From Proteiniphilum sp. X52 (GTDB lineage Bacteria > Bacteroidota > Bacteroidia > Bacteroidales > Dysgonomonadaceae), in the NCBI RefSeq assembly GCF_003712195.1, contig NZ_RDSD01000004.1:62001-126000 (forward strand): 64,000 nt of DNA. The letters run 5' to 3'. The notes beneath the pieces are model-generated. The model did not search any database and was not told the origin of the DNA. It saw only the letters and a program-made list of their open reading frames with translations. Shown piece by piece: positions 56,201-64,000 of the stretch; within the stretch, counting starts at the first letter, position 1, and each line of letters begins with the position of its first letter. The translations under genes were made by a program, and so were the position numbers.

Positions 56201-59200
56201 TTAGAAAGTGATATTTGCACCTAACGTAAATGTTCTTGTTTGAGGATACTTGTCACGGTTGTCATTACCGGGATCAAGGCCGATCCTGTTTACTTCCGGG
56301 TCGATACCCTTGTATCCCGTTATCGTCAACGCGTTCGCACAGGAACCGTAAAGCCTGAGCGCTTTGACATACCTGGATGGTGTCTTGGTGAATGTGTATC
56401 CAATAGTCACATTGTCAATTTTCCAGAAATCACCGTCTTCCACATAATAACTGTTGAATTCCAAAGGAACTTCCTTATTCAACACGGCTTTACCAAAAAC
56501 TTTATGCTCGGAAGACTTTAAACGGTTATAATTCATGATGCTCGTGTTTTCATAATACATTCTCTGGAAGTTGAGTATCTGGTACTTGAACGCGCCCCGC
56601 ATCGTGACATTCAGATCCCAGTTTTTAAACGCGAATGAATTATTCCAACCCGCGTAATATTTAGGAAGCCCGTTTCCCAAGATGTGTTTGTTGTCGGTAT
56701 TGCGTTTGCCGTTGAAATCATCGTAACTGACCGTGTTACCCTCTCCGTCGATATAGATCCATTTTCCTTCTTCATCCACATCGACCACTTTATAACCGAA
56801 GAAATTACCGATTTTGTCGCCTATTTCAATTCTATGTGTATAGGTCTGTATCGGTTCACCGGTTGAACCGGGATAAATATAATTGGATGAGACCTGATAA
56901 AGATCGTTTGACAAACTCACGAGCTTATCACTATTTGTCGAGAAATTAACGCTTGACTGCCATGTGAAATCCCCTGTTTTGACAGGAACGAAATTAACCA
57001 AAACTTCAATGCCCCTATTGCGCAATTTACCGACATTGGCTGTTGTATTATTCACAAGATTAGGAGGAACAGGTACGGAAAAATTATAAATGAGGTCTTT
57101 CACATCCCTGTTATAGAAATCAATGGACCCATTGATCCGGTTATTGAGGATGCCAAAATCGAGACCGATATTCCATTCGTGCTTTTCTTCCCACTTAATA
57201 TGCCTGTTGGTATTCCTCGAAGGAAGCAACGTCCGTATCCATTTCCCATCTGAATAATAATATCCACTGTAAGACAACGTGGCCAGACCGATAAAGGGAT
57301 CCTGGGGCTGGCTGCCTGTAACTCCGTAGCCGGCACGCAGTTTCAGGTCGTCAAAAAATCCCGTGGATTTTAAAAATTCCTCCTCGCTTAAACGCCATCC
57401 TACCGAAACAGCAGGAAACAACCCCCACTCGTTGTTGGTGCCAACCAATTGACTTGCACCCTCATAGCGAAGGCTTGCCATAAATAAATAACGGTCTTTG
57501 AAAGAATAGGTCGTCCTGCCAAAAAAAGCAATAAGATTACTGACACCCCGGTCACTGCTGAAACTACTGCGTTTATTGGCCAGCCCTTCTCCCAATTGTA
57601 TCTGTGAATAGCCGAATATATCGGTGGGAAAATCTTCATTATTGATCCAAAAATTGAAATATTCATTTTCCTGATAACTATAACCGCCCAACAGAGAGAA
57701 CTGATGCTTCCCAATGCTCTTATTATATTGTGCGGTGAGATCCAGCAAGCGGTCAATCGACTCATCTTGCCCGTTGGAAGCAAAACCATTTCTGGAATCC
57801 CTAATATTGGATATATGTTTCTTTGTCTCCGAATATCCTCTCGTCTGATTATATTTACTCAAAGAGAAAACACCGTTTATGGTAAGATCTTTGACGGGAT
57901 TGTAAACAACGTTCGCATTCAATCTGGAAAATTGCACCTTGTTGCGTCCATCACTTTCCTCTAATCTTGAAACGGGATTTTCATAATTGAAGAGCCCCGG
58001 CTCTTCATACCATGAACCGTCTTCATTTTTTACAGGCGCGGTGGGATTCATGATCTGGGCTTGCCGATAGGTGTAACCGTTGAAGCTATACCCGTCGCCG
58101 GTTGTTGTAAAGGTATTATTCCTGCTGATGATTTCGAGGTTGGCCCTCACTTTATCATCAAACAAGCTATGATTGACTTTTGCCCTTACATTCATATTTT
58201 CATTGTCTGACTTTTTAAATATGCCTTGCGTGTTCCTGTAATTCACATTCAGTAAATAATTCGTTTTATTGGTCCCCCCGGTAAAAGTCACATTATGCAC
58301 ATGGCTCACAGGGGTACGGGTTATTTGTTTCAACCAATCCGTATCGTATCCTTTATCCCAGCTTGCAGGTCTATATTCTTCGGCGATTTGCCTCCGATAA
58401 TCCTCGGCCGTGAGCATTTCCATCTTTCGACTTATCGCCTGAGTGTAAACATACGTATTATACTCCACAGTGTTGAAATTTGTTTCTTTTGCCCTTTTGG
58501 TAGTAATAATAATGACGCCATTGGTACCCCGTGTCCCATAAATTGCCGCGGCAGAACCATCTTTTAAAACATCAATGGTTTCAATATCTTCAGGGGAGAT
58601 CAAACTGAAACTCCCCGGCACACCATCAATAATTACCAATGGGTTTGTACTGGTCCCGTTAATAGTAGAGCGTCCGCGAAGTAACATCTGGGTACTTGCA
58701 GTAGGATCACCCGAGGGCAGGGAAATCGTCAAACCGGCAACCTTTCCCTGGATCAACTGTCCAACATCCTGAACCATTCCTTTATTGAAATCATCCGCCC
58801 GGACAGTCGCCACGGAACTGGTAATGTCCCCTCTTCTCTGTGTGCCGTAGCCTATCACGACGACCTCCTCCAGCGCCATGGCATCTTCCTCCAAGATTAT
58901 ATTGAAAGATGTGCTTCCCGAGGTGTTAACTTCCTGTGTCAGATAACCAATATAGGAAATCTGAAGTACAGCATCGCTTTCTATCGTAATGGAAAACTGT
59001 CCGTCCAAATCGGTCACAGTCCCGTTTGTGGTGCCTTTTTCCATAACATTGGCTCCGATAATAGCTTCTCCATTTACATCCGTTACGGTTCCGGAAATTT
59101 CTCTTTTTTGCTGTTGCTCTCTCAAAGAGGCCTTTGTTTCAACAACATGGTCGATCGCAAAACTGTTAAGTGTACCCAATAATACAAAAACAGCAACCCA

Positions 59201-59251
59201 ATGGATGGGCAAGGAAAACCTTCCCCATCGAAAAGATTTAATGATTTTCAT
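56201..59251 (-). CDS. SusC-like TonB-dependent outer-membrane transporter 2
   Basis: The start at 59251 (MKIIKSFRWGRFSLPIHWVA) begins the signal; 19 more codons are open upstream. The 1016-residue protein has an extended N-terminal segment, a carboxypeptidase-regulatory-like domain (VTDVNGEAIIGANVMEKGTT to LQISYIGYLTQEV), ALEEVVVIGYGTQRR and the plug (STQMLLRGRSTINGTSTNPL, IETIDVLKDGSAAAIYGTRG). The barrel ends LGANITF. SusD-2 follows. The promoter region upstream has a -7 box and two palindromes (59377-59426). Transport is powered by TonB. Confidence 0.97.
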   Translation of the reverse strand: MKIIKSFRWGRFSLPIHWVAVFVLLGTLNSFAIDHVVETKASLREQQQKREISGTVTDVNGEAIIGANVMEKGTTNGTVTDLDGQFSITIESDAVLQISYIGYLTQEVNTSGSTSFNIILEEDAMALEEVVVIGYGTQRRGDITSSVATVRADDFNKGMVQDVGQLIQGKVAGLTISLPSGDPTASTQMLLRGRSTINGTSTNPLVIIDGVPGSFSLISPEDIETIDVLKDGSAAAIYGTRGTNGVIIITTKRAKETNFNTVEYNTYVYTQAISRKMEMLTAEDYRRQIAEEYRPASWDKGYDTDWLKQITRTPVSHVHNVTFTGGTNKTNYLLNVNYRNTQGIFKKSDNENMNVRAKVNHSLFDDKVRANLEIISRNNTFTTTGDGYSFNGYTYRQAQIMNPTAPVKNEDGSWYEEPGLFNYENPVSRLEESDGRNKVQFSRLNANVVYNPVKDLTINGVFSLSKYNQTRGYSETKKHISNIRDSRNGFASNGQDESIDRLLDLTAQYNKSIGKHQFSLLGGYSYQENEYFNFWINNEDFPTDIFGYSQIQLGEGLANKRSSFSSDRGVSNLIAFFGRTTYSFKDRYLFMASLRYEGASQLVGTNNEWGLFPAVSVGWRLSEEEFLKSTGFFDDLKLRAGYGVTGSQPQDPFIGLATLSYSGYYYSDGKWIRTLLPSRNTNRHIKWEEKHEWNIGLDFGILNNRINGSIDFYNRDVKDLIYNFSVPVPPNLVNNTTANVGKLRNRGIEVLVNFVPVKTGDFTWQSSVNFSTNSDKLVSLSNDLYQVSSNYIYPGSTGEPIQTYTHRIEIGDKIGNFFGYKVVDVDEEGKWIYIDGEGNTVSYDDFNGKRNTDNKHILGNGLPKYYAGWNNSFAFKNWDLNVTMRGAFKYQILNFQRMYYENTSIMNYNRLKSSEHKVFGKAVLNKEVPLEFNSYYVEDGDFWKIDNVTIGYTFTKTPSRYVKALRLYGSCANALTITGYKGIDPEVNRIGLDPGNDNRDKYPQTRTFTLGANITF

Positions 59252-59369
59252 TGTCTTCACCTGATTAAAAATTTGAATAAAAAAAACACAAAATACGTTT
59301 TCACACACTACCCAATCGACTATCTCGGACTGTGCAATGTACCAGACATGTTATATAGACTTATCGAAA

Positions 59370-59377
59370 CAAAGGTA
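59370..59377 (-). promoter_or_regulatory. -7 box of susC-2
   Basis: TACCTTTG on the minus strand matches TAnnTTTG; it lies about 120 bases before the susC-2 start. The -33 position falls inside the 13-bp palindrome at 59377-59408. Confidence 0.5.
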
Positions 59378-59408
59378 ATAATAAGTGTACAAACATACAC
59401 TTATTATT
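59377..59408. promoter_or_regulatory. 13-bp palindrome overlapping the susC-2 promoter (candidate operator)
   Basis: AATAATAAGTGTA (59377-59389) is the exact reverse complement of 59396-59408, spacer CAAACA. A second dyad TATGTTT/AAACATA follows at 59411-59426. The pair covers the -33 zone, as expected for a dimeric regulator. Confidence 0.55.
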
Positions 59409-59679
59409 TATATGTTTTTAAACATAAAATTGAAAATATATTTATCGTTAACGCGCAAAAAAGAAAGACCTTTTTTATCACCTTTCAATTTCTCGTAATT
59501 CAAAGACTTGATCAAAAATAAATCTTCCATCCGTATTGCCCTTTTTGTAAAGCTTTCACACATTTCAAATAACCATTTACTACTTGGGGCTGGAAACGGT
59601 ATTTCTTCTTTGCCGTTTTTCCCGTTTCATCTGGTTTTCGTCGATACTAGAGAATTTTAAAGGGGATCATATATATCCT

Positions 59680-62600
59680 TTATTCCGTTTTGATCTTTTT
59701 AAGGTATTCCGAAGGAGACAGGCCGAATTCTTCTTTGAAGCATTGCCTGAAATAAACAGGACTGCTCATGCCGACCCTGAAGGAGACTTCCGAGATATTG
59801 TATTTTCCTGTTAACAGGAGGCGCTCCGCATTATTCATCTTTACTTTGCGCACAAACTCATTGGTGGAAATACCCGTCAGCGCTTTCACTTTTCTATAGA
59901 GGGTGGAATTACTCATAAAGAGCTTACCGGACAAATAGCTTATGTCGACTTTTTCCGATTGGATATTTTCCTCGATCAGGCGTGTCAGGTTCTCCAAAAA
60001 CTCATTGTCAAGTTTGTTGAGTGACTCTTTAAAGAGGGCGCTTTTTTCATCTTTCCCCGAGTCGAGCACGAACTGTGTGGCCAGTCTTTTTCGGGTCTCC
60101 AGCAGGTTATTGATGCGGCTGTGAAGAAGAGACGCGCTGAATGGTTTTGTCAGATAAGAATCGGCCCCTGATCTGTAACCCTCTTCTTTATCCTGTATTG
60201 AATCTTTGGCCGTGAGCAGGACAACCGGGATATGACTGGTTCTTACGTCCGCCTTTATCTTCTGGCAAAAAGTGATCCCATCCATACCGGGCATCATGAT
60301 GTCGCTCACAATGATATCAGGAATATGGGTGAAGGCCGCATCGCATCCCTCTTCGCCTTCACCCGCGGTAATCACATGGAATGAGTCAGACAAAGAGTCA
60401 AGTATATATTCACGGATCTGCGGGTTATCCTCAACCACCAGCAAAATAGGTTTCCCGTTCGACTTTGTCTCCTCGGCAGATTCATTTATACTTTCCGATG
60501 ATTCAGGAGTCTCTTCGTCCCGGTCATTGTGTAATGCATTCGGATACATATTATGTGTGAGCAATGAAAAATAGAAACTACTGCCTTCGTTTATTTTACT
60601 TTCAACCCTGATCTCTCCCTCATGCAGATCCGCGAGATTTTTCACAAGCGCGAGCCCTATACCCGTGCCCGGGACCTGCCGGGTAGCTTTTGCCTGGTAG
60701 TATCGGTCAAAAATACGGGCCTGGTCTTCTTTTGATATTCCGTAACCGGTATCCTCCACCTTTATTTCGGTATAGGAAAGATTATTACGCGTTGTTGTGT
60801 ATAAAGATATTGTTATTGATCCTTGGTCAGTATATTTCATCGCATTGGAGATGAGGTTATCCAATATGATATTCACAATCTCTTTGTCAAAGTAGAGAAA
60901 CATCTCCTCTTCCTCAATATTTACCCCAAATTGGATGTTTTGTTTCACATTCAGCTCCATGTATTTAAGTCCGGCTTCTTTTACCAGGACAGCCAGATTG
61001 GATTTACTCACACGGAGTTTTCTGTTCCGGGTCTCCGCTTTCCTGAATTCGAGTATTTGATTGATAAGGTTCAATAGTTGGAGCGCACTCTGATGCACCA
61101 CGGATATTTTCTGCTGCTGTTTAGGCAACAATTGAGCATCCTTTTGTAAATCCTCCAGAGGACCCAATATAAGTGTCAGCGGCGTACGTAACTCATGGGC
61201 AATATTCGTGTAGAACCTCAATCGCTCATTATTCAATTCCTGCTCCTGCTCACGGTTATTCTTCTCCAACTCATAAGAACTCTGCATTTCCAATCTTTTT
61301 TTATAAGCCAGCAGGAAAAAGAACACGATGAGCAGGCCTGCCGTCACATAAAGCGTTTTAGCCCACCAGGTGAGCCATAAAGGAGGCTGTATATGAATGG
61401 AAAGGGGATAGATGCTTTCCGGAGACCACGCCTGATTTCTTATCCGTGTGTTGACAAGGAATTTATAACGTCCCGGAGGGACATTACGGAACATGACCGT
61501 ATTGTCGTTTACCGTATGCCATACTTCATCCAATCCTTCCAGCATATATGCATAATCCACGTGATTGGTCAACGAATAGTCCTGAATGTTGAAAGAGACA
61601 CTGAATGTATTCTGTTTATGATTCAGAACGATATGTCTGTTTTTTTCCACAAATGAGTTGACATGCCGGTCATTCTTCGGTGCCACTCCCGATTCATAGA
61701 TTTTCATGTCAGTTATAACAACCTGAGGCACAATACGCTCTTCCAATACAAAGGCTGGACTAAAATAGCAAACCCCTTTGTTATATCCGAAATAGATGCT
61801 CCCTTTTTTGTCTTTTGTCACGGCACCGGATGAGAAACTACCCATGGGCGACTTATCGAGGAGGTTGTAATTATGGAATTGTTTTTTTGCTCTTACATAA
61901 CAAGTGATTCCGTCGTTACTGCTGAACCAGATATTTCCCGCGGCATCCTCTGTGATGGCCCGGATATTGGTATTATGTAAACCATTGTCACGCTGAAAGA
62001 CCTCGTAATTGAACGAATGGGATTCCGCAAAACGTACCAGTCCCTCCCCTGTGGCAATCCATATCTCTCCGTATGAATCCCGGAAGATCTGATTTATAGT
62101 ATTGGAACAGAAATTGTTGTATTCATTAAAGCCGGCCAATAACTGCATATCTTTGGTATAAACGGCAAGTCCCAGCCCAAAGGTACCAATCCACATCCGT
62201 CCGAGATGGTCCTGATTAATCGCTCTCACCTGATCCTCCGGTAGCTGGTTGTTTTTTGCGTTATAGTGATCTACCATTCTCTTTGTTTTCCCATCCAACA
62301 CCCAGATGCCTTCCTGAGTACCCACCCATATATTGGCATCGGCATCCTCAAAGAAGCAGCGGACATCCCAATTGCGACCACCATTCACCACAATAGGTTG
62401 GATTCTTTTGCGCTGGCAATCGTAAAAGTCTATCCCCGTCAGAAAAGATCCCAGCCAGATATTCCCCCGGCTGTCTTTCATCATTGTCTGTATCGTATTA
62501 TGCGTAAGAGTGCCCCTCTCTTTGTTGTATATGCGGACGCGCTGTCCGTTCTCAAAAACATTGACACCGCTTCCGTCGGTACCGATCCATAGCCTTTCAT

Positions 62601-63768
62601 CGTTATCTAAACATAAACTCAATGCAATACGGTTATTCAGACTATTCACATCGTCCGGTAGCGGGGAGTATCCGTAAGATTCGAATAGCGGTTGGGTGTG
62701 ACCGATAAAATTGATTCCTCCACCATAGGTGGCTAACCATATATTGCTGAATGAATCCTGAAAAATCGCCCTGACCGTCGCCACGGAAAGGCTATGTTTA
62801 TTATGTCCTGCCATGTAATGTTGTATGGAAGGCTGGCCCGACGGCATAAAAAAATGTTGCTTTAGATCAATCACGGCAATACCGTTGAGTTCTGTTGCCA
62901 CCCACAACTTATTGTCGTTCATCTGCCGGATATCGAATATCCGGGAAGTTAGTATTCCCCGGGAAGAACTGCCCACAGAAATAAATCTGCCCGTATCACT
63001 GTGAAAAAGGGCCAAACCCTTATCGGTACCTACCCAGATATTGTTGTGCGTGTCTTTGTATATACATCTCACCTCGTTTCCGGGGATGCTGCCCTGGTCG
63101 GAAGGGTCATTCCGGAAGTTGACAACCTGTCCGTCATTCAATGACAAAACACTCATTCCATGCTGTACATGTCCGATGTAAAGATGCCCGTTATGGTCGT
63201 CCAATATTGTCCATACCATATCCGACACCAGATCAGGCAAAGTTTCTGTATTATAGTGAGTAAATCCTTTTGCACGCTTGTCAAAATATTCTACCCCCCG
63301 GTAATAGGTACTGATCCACAGGTTGCCGTCGGCAGCAGGAGTAATCGATGTGATATCATTGGTGACAAGACTTGAAGGGGAATCATCATGATGTGTGAAA
63401 ACTTCTAAAGTGTTATGCTCATAGTTGTACGCATCCAGTCCGGCGCGTTGAGTCGCTATCCAAATGACAGGTTCAGCCGGATCGGCGTAAATATAATTGA
63501 GTTCATTGCCGCTGATATTTCCGGTATGCTTGTAGTAACTGGTAAAACGGGTTCCGTCGAATTTATTGAGGCCCTCTTCAGTGGCAAACCAGAGGAACCC
63601 ATCTTTATCCTGTGTGATACTTACCACATAATTATTGGATAATCCCTGCTCCCGTCCCAGTGAAGCGATGACAGACGGCTGGGCTTGCACTCCGGCCATC
63701 ATGGCAACTAAAATCGGTATCAAAAACATCCCTCTCTTTGTACCCTTCATACTATAAAACAGCTTCAT
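59680..63768 (-). CDS. hybrid two-component system (HTCS) regulator 2
   Basis: A 1362-residue HTCS with signal peptide MFLIPILVAMMAGVQAQ, about 14 propeller blades (KDGFLWFATEEGLNKFDGTR, NIWVGTDKGLALF, NIWLGSFLTGIDFY and others), a Y_Y_Y domain (~700-795) and a membrane helix (~800-822). The kinase core has FYTNIAHELRTPLTLI (His858), Asn975 and GTGIGLALV; the receiver has LLVVEDNPQI and Asp1156 in VSDIMMP; the AraC-type HTH ends the protein (YFRQCFKEEFGLSPSEYLKKI). A start at 63750 (MKGTKRGMFL) is also possible, since a TATATTTG box lies only five bases before the 63768 start. It probably controls susCD-2 and the gene at 63972. Confidence 0.96.
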   Translation of the reverse strand: MKLFYSMKGTKRGMFLIPILVAMMAGVQAQPSVIASLGREQGLSNNYVVSITQDKDGFLWFATEEGLNKFDGTRFTSYYKHTGNISGNELNYIYADPAEPVIWIATQRAGLDAYNYEHNTLEVFTHHDDSPSSLVTNDITSITPAADGNLWISTYYRGVEYFDKRAKGFTHYNTETLPDLVSDMVWTILDDHNGHLYIGHVQHGMSVLSLNDGQVVNFRNDPSDQGSIPGNEVRCIYKDTHNNIWVGTDKGLALFHSDTGRFISVGSSSRGILTSRIFDIRQMNDNKLWVATELNGIAVIDLKQHFFMPSGQPSIQHYMAGHNKHSLSVATVRAIFQDSFSNIWLATYGGGINFIGHTQPLFESYGYSPLPDDVNSLNNRIALSLCLDNDERLWIGTDGSGVNVFENGQRVRIYNKERGTLTHNTIQTMMKDSRGNIWLGSFLTGIDFYDCQRKRIQPIVVNGGRNWDVRCFFEDADANIWVGTQEGIWVLDGKTKRMVDHYNAKNNQLPEDQVRAINQDHLGRMWIGTFGLGLAVYTKDMQLLAGFNEYNNFCSNTINQIFRDSYGEIWIATGEGLVRFAESHSFNYEVFQRDNGLHNTNIRAITEDAAGNIWFSSNDGITCYVRAKKQFHNYNLLDKSPMGSFSSGAVTKDKKGSIYFGYNKGVCYFSPAFVLEERIVPQVVITDMKIYESGVAPKNDRHVNSFVEKNRHIVLNHKQNTFSVSFNIQDYSLTNHVDYAYMLEGLDEVWHTVNDNTVMFRNVPPGRYKFLVNTRIRNQAWSPESIYPLSIHIQPPLWLTWWAKTLYVTAGLLIVFFFLLAYKKRLEMQSSYELEKNNREQEQELNNERLRFYTNIAHELRTPLTLILGPLEDLQKDAQLLPKQQQKISVVHQSALQLLNLINQILEFRKAETRNRKLRVSKSNLAVLVKEAGLKYMELNVKQNIQFGVNIEEEEMFLYFDKEIVNIILDNLISNAMKYTDQGSITISLYTTTRNNLSYTEIKVEDTGYGISKEDQARIFDRYYQAKATRQVPGTGIGLALVKNLADLHEGEIRVESKINEGSSFYFSLLTHNMYPNALHNDRDEETPESSESINESAEETKSNGKPILLVVEDNPQIREYILDSLSDSFHVITAGEGEEGCDAAFTHIPDIIVSDIMMPGMDGITFCQKIKADVRTSHIPVVLLTAKDSIQDKEEGYRSGADSYLTKPFSASLLHSRINNLLETRKRLATQFVLDSGKDEKSALFKESLNKLDNEFLENLTRLIEENIQSEKVDISYLSGKLFMSNSTLYRKVKALTGISTNEFVRKVKMNNAERLLLTGKYNISEVSFRVGMSSPVYFRQCFKEEFGLSPSEYLKKIKTE

Positions 63769-63772
63769 GATT

Positions 63773-63780
63773 CAAATATA
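63773..63780 (-). promoter_or_regulatory. -7 box at the HTCS-2 start
   Basis: TATATTTG on the minus strand matches TAnnTTTG but is only five bases before the ATG at 63768. If used, transcription would begin near the start codon, so translation would start at 63750 or be leaderless. Confidence 0.3.
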
Positions 63781-63816
63781 ACACTAATTTATATTCCAGT
63801 GATGTTAAATGACGCG

Positions 63817-63849
63817 TTGCATGATTTAACGTCCTTCTTTGCATGATTT
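63817..63849. promoter_or_regulatory. direct repeat TTGCATGATTT x2, 22-bp spaced (candidate HTCS-2 operator)
   Basis: TTGCATGATTT occurs at 63817-63827 and 63839-63849, a start-to-start distance of 22 bases, two helical turns. This is how AraC-type HTH pairs bind. It lies just upstream of the promoter of the gene at 63972 and behind HTCS-2. Confidence 0.6.
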
Positions 63850-63877
63850 CTGTCTCATCCCGGCTTGCAATTTGTCA

Positions 63878-63885
63878 TAATTTTG
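63878..63885 (+). promoter_or_regulatory. -7 box upstream of the gene at 63972
   Basis: TAATTTTG matches TAnnTTTG, 29 bases after the direct repeat and 87 bases before the ATG at 63972. Confidence 0.45.
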
Positions 63886-63971
63886 CCTCTTCATATGTTG
63901 CGAATCGAGGTCGGATGAACATTGGCATAGAATTCAAAAATGGCGTTATAATCTAAAAAAAGCATAAAAGG

Positions 63972-64000
63972 ATGAAAACAAAAAATTATTATTATTCTGC
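63972..64000 (+). CDS. start of a + strand gene cut by the window end (putative PUL gene)
   Basis: Only nine full codons are visible: MKTKNYYYS, a short lysine- and tyrosine-rich start that could open a signal peptide. The position, divergent from HTCS-2 and behind a candidate operator and -7 box, suggests a PUL gene, perhaps another susC or an enzyme. Nothing further can be said. Confidence 0.35.

Larger units (their letters stand above)
59252..59679. other. 428-base region between HTCS-2 3' end and susC-2
   Basis: No coding region. Holds the minus-strand promoter of susC-2 with a TACCTTTG box (59370-59377), a 13-bp perfect dyad (59377-59408) and a 7-bp dyad (59411-59426). Nothing resembling a terminator of HTCS-2 is visible near 59680. 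Confidence 0.5.

Noticed and set aside
1-64000. tRNA/rRNA genes, CRISPR arrays, insertion sequences, phage genes
   Set aside because: No cloverleaf, spaced repeat array, transposase or phage structural motif was recognised in any gap.

Overview
The window reads as a chromosomal piece of a Bacteroidota genome, order Bacteroidales, most like an amino-acid-fermenting Dysgonomonadaceae-type organism (Proteiniphilum/Petrimonas-like; this assignment is an inference). The evidence is two SusC/SusD pairs with hybrid two-component (HTCS) regulators, fimbrillin-type lipoproteins, a type IX secretion C-terminal signal, TAnnTTTG-type -7 promoter boxes, a Bacteroides-type second EF-G, and a Na+-pumping decarboxylase. 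I saw no transposase, phage gene, CRISPR array, tRNA or rRNA.

Layout. (1) 1-2825, + strand: the end of an ExbB/ExbD/TonB energy-transduction operon, with exbD cut by the window edge, tonB, a small membrane protein and a PstS-like lipoprotein. (2) 2986-4821: a membrane hybrid histidine kinase with a receiver and an AraC-type HTH but almost no sensor domain. (3) 5343-24497, + strand, about 19 kb: a surface-structure locus. It holds an HU-like DNA-binding protein, a fimbrillin, an anchor-type Mfa2/FimB protein, a DUF3575 beta-barrel, an OmpA/TPR/propeller protein, a propeller/Calx-beta protein, two more fimbrillin-like lipoproteins and a giant T9SS cargo with an IgGFc-binding-like head and a PKD domain. 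A further block of four poorly known genes follows, including an OmpA-TPR lipoprotein. This is the part most likely to be a little-described system.

(4) 24721-26886: pnp between a terminator on each side. (5) 27424-33166, + strand: iorA, iorB, a phenylacetate-CoA ligase, a double-ACT protein and a class I/II aminotransferase. Together these look like a route from aromatic amino acids through aryl-pyruvates to aryl-acetyl-CoA and aryl-acetates. The iorA 3' end is an in-frame octanucleotide repeat array, and the aminotransferase start abuts a heptanucleotide repeat array. (6) 33207-36629, - strand: oadG-oadA-oadB, a Na+-translocating decarboxylase. (7) 36877-39552, - strand: a Ca2+-type P-ATPase. 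(8) 40003-42159, + strand: an EF-G2-like factor whose catalytic G3 motif is altered, with a terminator-like hairpin in its leader.

(9) 42289-63768: a polysaccharide utilisation region. HTCS-1 (-) diverges from susC-1/susD-1/DUF2264/GH105 (+). These converge on susD-2/susC-2 (-), followed by HTCS-2 (-), which diverges from a + strand gene starting at 63972 and cut by the window end. The enzymes (GH105 and DUF2264) point to a uronic-acid-containing glycan such as a pectin or arabinogalactan side chain. Several operator-like dyads and direct repeats lie in the divergent promoter regions.
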